From contig BCIG01000005.1 in assembly GCA_001599915.1 (NCBI GenBank), positions 124,001-188,000 on the forward strand: 64,000 bases of DNA. Direction: 5' to 3'. Source of the DNA: Symbiotaphrina buchneri. Its lineage: Eukaryota > Ascomycota > Symbiotaphrinales > Symbiotaphrinaceae. Under the pieces are notes generated by a model. The model saw only the letters and a list, made by a program, of their open reading frames with translations, was not told the DNA's origin and ran no database searches. The translations under genes were made by a program, and so were the position numbers. Below are positions 46,656 through 56,861 of the stretch, one piece after another (positions within the stretch are counted from its first letter, which is position 1; every line of letters begins with the position of its first letter).

Positions 46656-49600
46656 TCACACATCTAGGAGCTTGCCCAAAATCAAGCTTTGGATGACAAA
46701 CTCATCTCCCACGACCTTGACGTCCCTATCGCCATCTTTCCCGGCGATGAGGGTCCTAGCTTCATCCACTTGGTACGGCTTACCGTCAGCGAAGACCCAG
46801 TCCCAGCCTTCACCATCAGCACCTTCTTGCTCAGCATCATCAATCGCTCTCTTCGCGGCCTGGAGGTTCAGAGCACGCCCGACCCTGCCAGCTCCAAGAG
46901 CATAGGTCAGAAAGAGGTAGGCCTTACGCAGCTCTTCCGCACGGCCTTTTCCCATAACCAATAGCACCGACGCACCCCGGAGGAGATTCGGACGAGCTTC
47001 AATTGTAGAAGAAAGTTGAACGTCCGAAATGACAAATTCTGGATCGGGCAACAGGCGTGAGCGAATAGCTCCACCAAGGAAGCTGGACTCTCCTGCTGGA
47101 AGTAAATACGGCTGCCATGGCTGGACTGTGCCTGCGTTGACGCTGTTCATCACCCAGCGGCCTGAAAGTGTAGGCAGACCGAGAGCAAGTGCCTGCATGT
47201 ACTTCTTCTTGCGGGAATGAGTGTTTGCAATAACAGCCGCAAAGCCCAAAGCTTCAGCTTCTCGTGTCAAACGGAAAGTGTCTGTAAGGCGACCTCTGGC
47301 AGAATTTGTTGGCGAGACGATCTCGAGATCACATAGCTGGAACAACTCCTCAAAGGAGTCCTTGATGATGCGTCCCCCGTGAGCTTGAATCAATCTGGTG
47401 ACTTGAGAACGCTCGCTATCGTCGTCATCGTCTTCTTTGGTGGCATAAGTGACTGCGAAAACCATGCCTTTGAACATGCCAGAGCCTTGTCGCATGGATG
47501 CTGGAGCAGATCCCGGAAGACTATTGGGCATAGAAGTAGACTTCGTCATTCGACGAGCCCGCGACGCAGGAGTGTGAGGGGTGGAAGGCACTGTCTGCGG
47601 TGTAGCAGAGCGTGACATATCACCCTGGCCTGGGCCAACATAGCTGTACTGCCTGGAGCAGAAATGAGGCCACATGCTAGGAGTGATGTATGTGCTAGTT
47701 ACTGGCGCCTTGACAGTCTCTTCAGCAGCGGCATCAGAGGCGTCGCTCATACTCTGTCTCTTCTTTGGGGCAAGGACCAAGGAACAAAATCCTCTGATGT
47801 CAGACTTTCCACGTTCGCCATCTTCATTATTCTTGGCGCCTCTCCTTCGCGACGGCGCTTCTGCCGCTACCGCCGGACTCTCCTTGTCTGTGAACCCACG
47901 TATGACATACTCTTTTCTCATTCTCTCGAGATCGACTTTGATGATGTCACCCACATGCAGGTCAAGTCTTGCAACATGCTTCGCATCGATATTCACGAGC
48001 GTGCCGTCGTCAAAACGAACTTTAAGCTTATCGGCACGCCGGCCCACGGTGCCAAGGCAAGTAGCAGGGAAATATGAGTTACTCAGGTAGCCTTTGAATT
48101 GAGCAAAAACACGATTGGGAGCCAAGATATCAATTTCTGCCTCACTATCAGCCCCTGGTTCAGCTGCAGCGGTTGGCGCAGTTGACCCATCTCCCATTGG
48201 AGTAGAGCGCTGTATCCCCTTTTTGGGTGTTTCGCGGGTATTTTGTGTGCTGACTGCGGATCGGTTTACCCCTGGCATAGATATGGCTGCACTCGTTATA
48301 GCCTTTGTTTTATTTTCCTGTTCTCGCTCACGCTCGAAAGCTTCGAGTCTCTTTCTCGCCCAAGCGCCGTAGTCTTTAACAGGCCGTTTCAACTTGGTGG
48401 GATCATCTGTGGAACTCATTTTTGGAGCTGCTGTACGTTCAGATGGGTTAACGGGTACAACTGGTACATTACGCAATACTTGCGCAGGGTCTTGACCATC
48501 GACAACGGCAGTGGATGGTGATCGTTGCTCATTTACTTCTTTCTGGATGGGTTGCGGTATTTGATTGCCAAAGGGTCTCTTTCGTTTTCGTGATGGCGCG
48601 ACAGGGGATGACCCATCCATTGCAGCCGCAAACTCGGCATCCTGGCTCATGAGAAGACCGAAGTTCATATCAACGTCCCTGGTGATGTCAGGGGATCTTG
48701 GATCTGCCGCAATCTCCGCAAGAGTTCGAATCCTTGTCGTCTTGGGGGTAGTACTTCCATGCCTTGGTGCAACCAATGGACGAGAAGTATTCGATTGTTC
48801 ACGAGTAGAAGGCGCCTCAAGGTGACTGTTAGCCGTTTCGAATTCTGTCGTGTCATTTGACTGGCCAGCTGGAGCTTCAGCATCACCGAGAGTTTGTTCA
48901 TGAGAAGCCGAATGACCGGTTCTCTGATCTTCGGAAGATGACAGCGTCCGAGCTTCATCCGATGCCTTGTCAGCTGATGGGACTCGATCACGAGCGGTGG
49001 CTGGACTCGTCTCTGGTACGGAGGAATCAATTACTTTGGAACCCGCGGGATCTGAAGGAGTAGATCCTCCGTCAATCAGCTCTGGAAGCGGCTCGTCATC
49101 TGCTTTGTCATAGGCCGGTTGTTCCAAGTGCTTTTCAGGAGGCCCGGCTCTCTCACCCCGGCCCAGTACTGCACCAGTTCCTTGCTCTTCCCGAGGCTTA
49201 TCCATACGAAGACTGGTCATTGCGCTAGATCCCTCCTTGCCGTCCAACACACTCGTGAAGGATGCTTGGGCCTGCTGCGTTTGACGTTTAGTCTCTTCGC
49301 TCGCTTCAGTTGCAAATAGAACAATCTGCTCTTGGTGAACATGGGCATTATATGCAGAATCCGGCGGAAGTGGCATTGACGAGCTATCAACGTCTGATAA
49401 CCCAATATGAGCAGCAAATTCCGCTCGCGTATAAGTTGACATCACTGTAGGCTGTGATTGTGAAACGAAAAGACCAGCGGGAGCAGATGATACTGGACCT
49501 GGAGTCTCAGGGGCTAGTGATCTTTGACTTGAGCTGCCCCTTTGCTGGGGAAGGGAAGGCTGAGAGTCATCAATAGCAAATGATTGAGTTCCAGTGAGCA

Positions 49601-51405
49601 TTTCAAGTTCGTCTGTGGAAGCCTGGCTATCATTGACCGATGGTGACCTCTCATTAGCTGTCAGCGGCGCCGCGATATCTCTGACCGCATCACGATGACT
49701 CCGACGCAGGAGTGACGGGCTCTGCTGCGCATTGTTGAGAAGCCGGCTCCTGGCGCGATCTTTGATCGTGGTCATTGGCACCTGGATCTTCTTTCCTGGC
49801 TCTTCGCGAGCTTCATTTGCGTCCTGGCTATTCTCGATAGCTATATCATCAGTGGAAGCTTCATCTTCTCCTTCAGTCTCGTCATCGAGGTCTGCTCCTT
49901 GTGGACTGGTATCGTCAGATATGACAAGCGGATCCACTTTCGACCTGCCACCCTGCAGTAGTGGCCCGCTTGTTCCCCCCTTTGATGACTTCTTCCCTTT
50001 ACTTTCTTTTGAATTCGGTCTACTAGGGGCAGTAATACCGGCAAGCATCTCTCTTGTTTCCTCCTCGATTTTCTGCCTCTTCCTACGTTGGATAAGCCTC
50101 AGGCTTTCCTCTTCGAATCCATCATCAGACGAGCAGTCCCCCTCTTCTGCAGCAAGCATAGCCAAACGTTCTTGTTCTCGTCTTTCACGTTCTTCCTGAG
50201 ACTCCTGTATCGATATGTATCGAGTCAATGGCTCCGGTCCGTTTCGCCTGAATGTTATAGGTGGTAGCTTGACAGCTGACATGGGAGAGACGTCAATAAT
50301 GTCATTGGAGCCATTATACATATCCGGAGACGGGCGTTCGGACATTGGGTCATTCAAGTCACCGACCCACGGAGAAGTTGGTGCCTGTGTGTTGTTGAAA
50401 GCCTGAGTTAGACCCATGAGACCTCCTTCGCCAGGTTTAGGCGCGTTCGGGCCGAATGGATTGATGGGAAGGCCGGGTGTAGTGTCATCGACGGCTTCAC
50501 CTCTGTAGTTTCGCTTCTTGCCGGTTGTTGCTGGCGTACGTGGAAACCGCTTATGGTCCGGAAAAGGCTCGGCTCGATATTGTGATTCTTCTTCCACGAA
50601 GAAATCGTTGTCATCCAGTGGTTCTGTGTCTTCTCCAATTGCCACACTATCAGGCTCAAAAGCTTTGAACAAGTCAATGTGCCCTGTATCACCCTCTACC
50701 AACGTGTGGTCCACGGGGCAGCTGGCAGGAAGTCCTTCATCAGCTCTCGCTGCTGCAGCTCGCTTTGCGGGTGATGCTTCAACTTGGTCGGCATAATCGT
50801 CATACATCCAAGGCGAGTTCGGCTGAGTGTCATCTGGGAAGCTGCCCCTCGAGGACTGGCTGAAAGCCGACATCCTCTTCAACTTAGAATTGGGTAGCTT
50901 CTTCGCGCTCCTGATCTCGGTGTTTGGCTGACTCAGACTGACATGCTGTCCGGTGGGAGCAGCATGGATGCCTGCAGACAGGTCGCCCGTATCTGGGTGT
51001 GTTGTGTCTGACTTGTGTGGTCCTGCGAGAGCGAGCTAAATCAGCCAGACGTAGATCGCCAGGGCGATGTGCCTTTCAGCCTTACCATGTCGACGAGCTA
51101 GTCCGCTCTCGGGAACCGCTGCCTGTTCAACGGGCGGTTTTTCAACGGGCGGTTTGGGGGCATAAGCGTCCTTTCAGAAGGTCAGTCAGTTTTATGCGTT
51201 TGCACAGCCTGCACAAGAGCTCAGAAGCAAAGTCGCGGCGTCATGATGGCTTAAGACAGACAAGGATGAACGCGGGCAGTGCCGTGCAGGGATCTCGTGT
51301 CGTACTCACATAATCAACCGGCACCGCCATGAGCATCTGCTTTATCTGCGATATGTCGATGCTATCACCTTGCGACTCCATCCTGCCCGTCTCGACATCC
51401 ATCAT
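46656..51405 (-). CDS. DNA-damage checkpoint mediator, Rad9/Crb2/53BP1-like
   Basis: About 1510 residues in three exons on the minus strand (51405-51310, 51170-51086, 51007-46656). The long N-terminal region is acidic, Ser/Gln-rich and disordered, with many SQ/TQ sites (SQESQ, SQDAN, SQPTV, GTQSFA), the substrates of ATM/ATR kinases. A Tudor-like module at about 1030-1095 (GYLSNSYFPATCLGTVGRRA ... VRFDDGTLVNIDAKHVARLD) binds methylated histone in relatives. Tandem BRCT repeats occupy about 1240-1510 (FKGMVFAVTYATKEDDDD ... GGRIIKDSFEEL ... LPTLSGRWVMNSVNAGTVQP). Tudor plus tandem BRCT is diagnostic for the group. Exon 2 encodes the small repeat KPPVEKPPVEQ. The ATG at 51405 is chosen because further upstream the frame has only a TTG. 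It acts in the nucleus, linking damaged chromatin to Chk1/Rad53 activation. Confidence 0.92.
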
Positions 51406-52097
51406 CTTGGACTCTGACTTTATAGGCAGCAATGGTGGGAGTTCAGGATCGCGGCTGGTTCATTGTGAACTGTCAATAATCTGCATTATTAGAGTTGGAT
51501 GCTCCGTTATCGATCGACATTTAACCGATAACCATCTCGCTTCGTCACGCTAACGAACGCGAAGTCCCGTGACTTCAATTAACAAGTCAAGGGACGCCGC
51601 TTTAAGCCATGCTGGACAACCGAGGGGTCAAGACAGCCTTTGGGTGGATGGATACATCTACAGCTACGTTATGGAACAGTATGGATGAATTTACATATCA
51701 TTAGGCAGCCGTCATCCTGGGCTATGGTGGCCCAAGGGAATAGATGCATGATCACCAGCAGGCAGTGACGACCTTTAGCCTGAAGATGCGATACCTCCAT
51801 GCCGTTCTCTCAGACGTTCTCCCAGATCGTTCCTCTCTGGGTAGGAGAGCCTCCACGCCTAATCGACGCAATGCTCGATTTGACCACTGTTCCAACACAT
51901 CCGCAAGTACGGAGGTAGACCTCTAGCATCCGTATCAACGGCTTGATGGTGGGCTGCCCACAGACCAGAAACTCTTGGTGCTGACGTCGTACCCCCTCTG
52001 GCGTTAAGGTGCATTTGTTCACCAGCAGTCCGTATGGAACGGCTATTGAGCACTTCTGGCAGAAAATTGCTGCCGCAGCACAACGAGTCGACCACTC
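51406..52097. other. Intergenic region upstream of the checkpoint mediator
   Basis: About 690 bases between two minus-strand genes, holding the promoter of one and the 3' flank of the other. Short frames only. Confidence 0.55.
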
Positions 52098-53477
52098 TCA
52101 ATCACGACTCCGGTTGGGAATCCATCTCTTCAAGCTCACTTCTCGCACGTTGTACCGCTTCAGCAACCCTCCTACGTCCATTGTATCTCCCTTGCCATCT
52201 GTGAAGCGAGTTCCATCCCCATTCTCAGGTGGAGGAACATCCACATAGACAAGAATTAGGTTCTTCCGGACTTGACTTTGAACTCTGTTGACGCCGTGAA
52301 GCCACCACCAAGCCTTATATTCTTTCTTTGCGGTCTGCTTTTCCCGCTCAAGATCTGCTCGCCAGTACGGATGACTATATGAAGGCAAGATGATTACCGC
52401 AAATTCGGCGTGTGCAAAAACAGGCCCACGTTGATACAGCAGGTAGTCCACTGCGAATTTCACTCCAGGACGCACAACCCATCCAAGAGAACGGAAGTGG
52501 TGATAGACAATGTAAGAGAGGAGAAAGCGGTCGTCTGGCTGTAATCGTTCGACACGAGGCGGAAAGTATGAATGTGCAATGAAGGTAGACAGCATTACAT
52601 CCGTCGACATTTGCATCATCGTCGAAGGGTCATAAACAGCGAGAACGCCGAGCCCATACGCAAGGAAGAAGGCTTCTTCGAGCGTCAATTGCAGATGCTC
52701 TTGATTCTCCACTGCTTCGGGCTCCTCGACCAGATATTGTCTGCCATGACTATCTTCAACTTTAGGTGCAGGGACATCTAGAGGAGGTGATATATTCTCA
52801 ACAGTCGGTGAAAACCGGACAGCCTTAACGCCGTTGGACTTTTCTCCCGTCCCGTTCATATCAATCTCGACATTCGAGTCTTTATTGCCATTGACAACGA
52901 CACCGATATGTGCAAGGGAGTCCGATATCTCATCTTCTTTTGTCTTTAATTTCCCTTCCTCCTTTAGTTGTTGCTCAATAGCTTCTCTTTCTTTGAGAGC
53001 TCTCTCATTTTTGAACTGTCTGCGCTCTTCACGTCTCCGCAAAGTAGCCTCTTCACTGGTATTTCCAGCCGCAGCGTTCCGCTTAGCCACCTCTCGGGCG
53101 AGCCAGCTCGGCTCACTACGACTTAATGTACCTTTACCAAAGAAGCCTTTTTCCCACAGCGCACGCACAGTAGCAGCATCAGTAACATGCACTGATCTGG
53201 TCTCACTGGAAAAGTATGCCTTGTATGGAGTCTGCTGATGGGAGGAGACAACGCCTAACGGACGAGAAAGGACTTCAGAAAGGTACCACAGCGCCGCTCC
53301 GACGACCGAGAGAGGATTGTGTAGGATGATGGCGGGGAGCGGATATGTCTTTAGCGGGAGTGGCAACTCATGGAGTTTATGATAATTTGGCTTCCTAGGC
53401 CTCGGTGGTCGAGAGCCATTGCCGAGTGAAGTCGATGTCTTGGAAAGCTCCTGTTGATTATCTGTGGTAGGAGCCAT
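52098..53477 (-). CDS. sen2: tRNA-splicing endonuclease catalytic subunit Sen2
   Basis: Intronless, 459 residues. Sen2 cuts the 5' splice site of intron-containing pre-tRNAs within the Sen2-15-34-54 complex. The catalytic triad is clear in the C-terminal nuclease domain: Tyr348 in YLLYQRGPVF, His356 in FAHAEFAV and Lys405 in VRKNLILVYV. The N-terminal region carries the family block SVHVTDAATVRALWEKGFFG KGTLSRSEPSW, then a charged helix (RREERRQFKNERALKEREAI). A Ser/Asn/Asp-rich linker precedes LTLEEAFFLAYGLGVLAVYD. The spacing between His and Lys is longer than in yeast because of an insertion around KKEYKAWWWLHGVNRVQ. The start ATG leads into a disordered 30-residue segment. It is divergent from the scramblase gene. 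Confidence 0.94.
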   Translation of the reverse strand: MAPTTDNQQELSKTSTSLGNGSRPPRPRKPNYHKLHELPLPLKTYPLPAIILHNPLSVVGAALWYLSEVLSRPLGVVSSHQQTPYKAYFSSETRSVHVTDAATVRALWEKGFFGKGTLSRSEPSWLAREVAKRNAAAGNTSEEATLRRREERRQFKNERALKEREAIEQQLKEEGKLKTKEDEISDSLAHIGVVVNGNKDSNVEIDMNGTGEKSNGVKAVRFSPTVENISPPLDVPAPKVEDSHGRQYLVEEPEAVENQEHLQLTLEEAFFLAYGLGVLAVYDPSTMMQMSTDVMLSTFIAHSYFPPRVERLQPDDRFLLSYIVYHHFRSLGWVVRPGVKFAVDYLLYQRGPVFAHAEFAVIILPSYSHPYWRADLEREKQTAKKEYKAWWWLHGVNRVQSQVRKNLILVYVDVPPPENGDGTRFTDGKGDTMDVGGLLKRYNVREVSLKRWIPNRSRD

Positions 53478-53984
53478 GCTAGTGACTCATCCTGGAGCTG
53501 TTTCCAAGAGCTTTCGGGCTGTGAAGTACCTTTCCAATTGATGTTAGTTTAAAACAATCAACTGCAGGGTCATATTGATGTTTATAAAAAACCGACGGCA
53601 AGTAATGCTCAGATACCGTTGTAGTCTTCCAATGAAGGAAAAAGTAAACCGACATTCAGGAGCAACAAAAGTCAGTGTCGCTCCCGTACGGTACAATTTG
53701 TATCATCACCGCAACCAAAATATGAAGTAGACAAGTAGAAAATATCATGGAACTTACCATCGGTTGGGTGCTGACAACATTCTGCGGTTCAATGGATGTT
53801 GCGGGCACAAGGAGAAAAGTTTAGAGGCCGAGAAGAAAAGCAAATTTTAGCGCGGCCGCAAAGCACCTGGGCGCCCATGGCTCCTCAGGGTTGGTGAAAG
53901 CTTGGCACAAATGACATAGCAAGCTCGCAAGACCTACAGGAGTCGCAAGGCAGCAAGCAGCTCAACACACCACAGACGCCAACG
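53478..53984. promoter_or_regulatory. Divergent promoter region, sen2 / scramblase
   Basis: About 500 bases between two divergent starts. It includes a NotI-like gcggccgc near 53852 and an AT-rich middle part. No specific factor site can be supported. Confidence 0.4.
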
Positions 53985-55639
53985 ATGATGCTACGGACAC
54001 TGAAACCCACAGCGTCCGGGGGGCTGCGATGCTTATCGACAAGAATTACCTCTCGGGGGTCCCGCAAGATAACTCCAAAATACTCCTCGCGCGCCGTCCC
54101 CAGAAGGCCACCGCAAAACACCAGTCCGATTCAAGGTCTGCCGGAGGACTCGAAGATAGGAGCCGTCTCGGATGCGTTACGGCAAACCAGCAATGAAGAT
54201 AATAGTCTGGTGGCACCTGTGTATATTCTAGAAGATTCGAATGGCGTACTCAAGGAGAATCACCCAGCTGCTCAAATCTTAAGAAACTCTGCCGTCGTCG
54301 TACAACGGCAGCTGGAGCTGATGAACGTCATGATGTGAGACTCTCTCAGAAGGGTTATGATATTTTTGTCTAACTGTTAGCAGAGGCTTTGAGCAGGCGA
54401 ACAAATACGTTATCATGGATCCTCACGGCAACCATCTGGGGTTCATGGCCGAGCAAGAAAGGGGATTAGGCAACATGATGGCTAGACAATGGTTCAGGAC
54501 GCACAGGGGCTTTACTACACATATATTTGACAAACACGAGAGAGAAGTGCTAAGAGTGAGGAACTCTCAGCCACTGCAAATGAAGTTGGTGGCTAAATAG
54601 CTTGCAGTTTCACCGGCCGTTCTCCTGGATCAACTCTAAAATACGTGTATATGACCCTTTGACTCCTGCATCTCATACTTATTCTGGGTCAATGTCGCTC
54701 CAGAGCTTGAATGATACATCTCTTTCAAACAGCGTCAATGAATCAGCTGTGCAGATCTCTCCCGTGGCCTTGTCAGAAATGAGTATCATCGGCGAAGCCC
54801 AGCAACAATGGGCGCCACTTCGGAGAAAATACAATCTTTTTTTATATCGACAACCTTCCGGAGAAGAGGCTGGGGAATTCGTACAATGGGCGTACATTGA
54901 CGAACGATTTCTTTCTTGGGACTTCTCTTTCTTGACCGAGGACAACCGGCTCATCGGCTCTGTGAATCGCAACTTTGCAGGATTCGGACGCGAGATCTTC
55001 ACAGATACCGGTGTCTATGCGCTACGTATGGATGCAGCGGCGCTGGCTGAAGAACCTCGCCGTTTAATATCGCAGACAGGATCGCAAGCTCAACCTGCGC
55101 CAACTGGAATGACACTCGATCAGCGGGCGGTAATGCTTGCTACGGCTGTTAGCATTGACTTCGACTACTTTAGCCGCCACAGCGGCGCTGGAGGGATGGG
55201 ATTCTTCCCTCTTTGGTTCCCTGGTGCGGGGGAGGCAGCCGAGGGCGCAGCAGTAGGTGGAGCTGCCGGCGGGGCAGCTGCTGAGGCAGGCGCTATTGAA
55301 GGAGGTGCAGGTGCCACTGGAGCTGTAGGAAATGCTGCTAGAGGCGCTGGATCTGCAATCGGTCCTGGTGAAGGCGCTATTGCCGGGGCAGGGACTATGG
55401 CCGGATACGAGGCGATGAGAGGCAGAGGACAATCTGCGGGCCAGCCTGAGCCTCAAGAAGGCAGATTTCCGCCGCAGGAAGGACAACAGGGCCAGAGCAA
55501 TCCTGCTGTTGAAGGCGAGGAAGTATGGGGAGAGGACGAATGGCCCGGGTCTGGTGGGGGTGGATCGGGTGGAGCCACCGGTGGTGGTGGAGCTGATGGA
55601 GGTGGCGGAGAAGGATTCGATGTGTCTGACTGGTTTTAA
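53985..55639 (+). CDS. Phospholipid scramblase family protein, mitochondrial Aim25-like
   Basis: Three exons (53985 to about 54334, about 54384 to 54555, 54608-55639) give about 517 residues. The N-terminus is a likely mitochondrial presequence (MMLRTLKPTASGGLRCLSTR), as in yeast Aim25. The scramblase beta-barrel blocks follow: LRNSAVVVQRQLELMNVM, NKYVIMDPHGNHLGFMAEQE, FHRPFSWINSKIRVYD, FVQWAYIDERFLSWDFSF, RLIGSVNRNFAGFGREIFTD and GVYALRMD. The last ~130 residues depart from the family: a Gly/Ala-rich stretch, then a Gly/Ser-rich tail ending EGFDVSDWF. In-phase joins (NVMIGFEQ; VLRFHRPF) support both introns. Members bind Ca2+ and move phospholipids between leaflets in animals; the fungal role is unclear. 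Confidence 0.9.
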
Positions 55640-56052
55640 TGGTTTCTGGGTAATGGGCAAGCTGATCGGCATAGCGTGGGTTGGGCAAAACGGGGTTTGG
55701 TCAAAGGAGTTGCTGGCGGAAACCAATCATCTCAGCACTATAGGGTTAATATAGTGACTATCACACCGCTCTACTACAGATGATAGGACCCTCAAAAATC
55801 TTTAGAGGTCAAAGCATGCTGTAATACGCATTAATTAGACACTGCTCTGTATTATTGTCTCTTGTCTCGTCTGCGTTTCTGCGTTAGGGAGCGGATGCTT
55901 GGCTCAGGAAAGCTTCTAGAGTTCGGCGGACCCGAGCATCATCGGGATCGACCAGCGCCCCACCTCCGTTTAACGTCCCTGTTCGACCACCACAACTCAC
56001 AAGATCCCGAACAGCGCCCTCTTCAGCAACTGTACTTACCACGCATCACAAC
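55640..56052. other. Intergenic region, scramblase / ubc7
   Basis: About 410 bases between plus-strand genes. No gene seen; it holds 3' UTR and the ubc7 promoter. Confidence 0.55.
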
Positions 56053-56606
56053 ATGGCCGGCTCTGTCGCCGCCAAGCGGCTCTTCCAAGAATACAAGCTC
56101 CTCACCTCCGACCCACCAGAAGGCATCACCGCCGGGCCCGTAAACGAAGATGACATCTTCGTCTGGGAAGCGCTGATCCAAGGGCCCGAAGGCACGCCCT
56201 TCGAAGGCGGCATCTTCCCCGCCGAGCTGAAGTTTCCCAAGGATTACCCACTTGCCCCGCCGACGATGCGCTTCACTTGCGACATGTGGCATCCGAACGG
56301 TATGTTTGAAGCCAAAATCCGAAGTGGAGGAAAGGGCTGACGATGGAGATAGTGTATCCAACGGGACTAGTCTGCATATCGATCTTGCACGCCCCTGTTG
56401 ATGATCCGAACCATTACGAACACGCATCAGAACGCTGGTCGCCGATTCAGAGCGTCGAGAAAATTCTCATCTCGGTCATGAGCATGCTTGCGGAACCGAA
56501 CGATGAGAGCCCGGCGAATGTCGAGGCAGCGAAGATGTGGAGGGAGCGGAGAGGCGAGTACGAGCGCATCGTCCGGGAAAACGTTAGGAAAGGCTTGGGC
56601 CTGTAA
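56053..56606 (+). CDS. ubc7: Ubiquitin-conjugating enzyme E2 Ubc7 (UBE2G class)
   Basis: Two exons (56053-56299, 56353-56606) give 166 residues, the usual E2 size for this class. The fold starts [34 protein letters not shown] leads over the intron to [15 protein letters not shown], with the catalytic cysteine at about residue 90. The acidic insertion [20 protein letters not shown] next to the active site is diagnostic for Ubc7/UBE2G. In yeast the enzyme is recruited to the ER by Cue1 and builds Lys48-linked chains with Hrd1 and Doa10 in ER-associated degradation. The start ATG follows an acaac leader. It is convergent with spo11. Confidence 0.96.
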
Positions 56607-56861
56607 CAATTGGGCGGAAGATGTGCGCGGAGCATGCATAGGTGTTTTAAGGGTCCTGGGTATCAACAAGCGCGGCGTTCAAGGACAGATATGATTACTT
56701 GCGGTGCGCCCGAGGTCATGCAATGGGAAGTAGCTCGTTCAACTGATCTAAGGAACTTCCTGTAATGTCTATGTGCACAGCTATCCTCAGTATTGCCAGT
56801 ATCCCTCCTCTTGCTCTTGCAGTTGCCAGTCATTCTTCCCCATCGTTCATTATATCGCAAC

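Noticed and set aside
48715-48735. tRNA B-box-like sequence (gttcgaatcc)
   Set aside because: It lies within the checkpoint mediator coding exon and has no matching A box or acceptor stem nearby.
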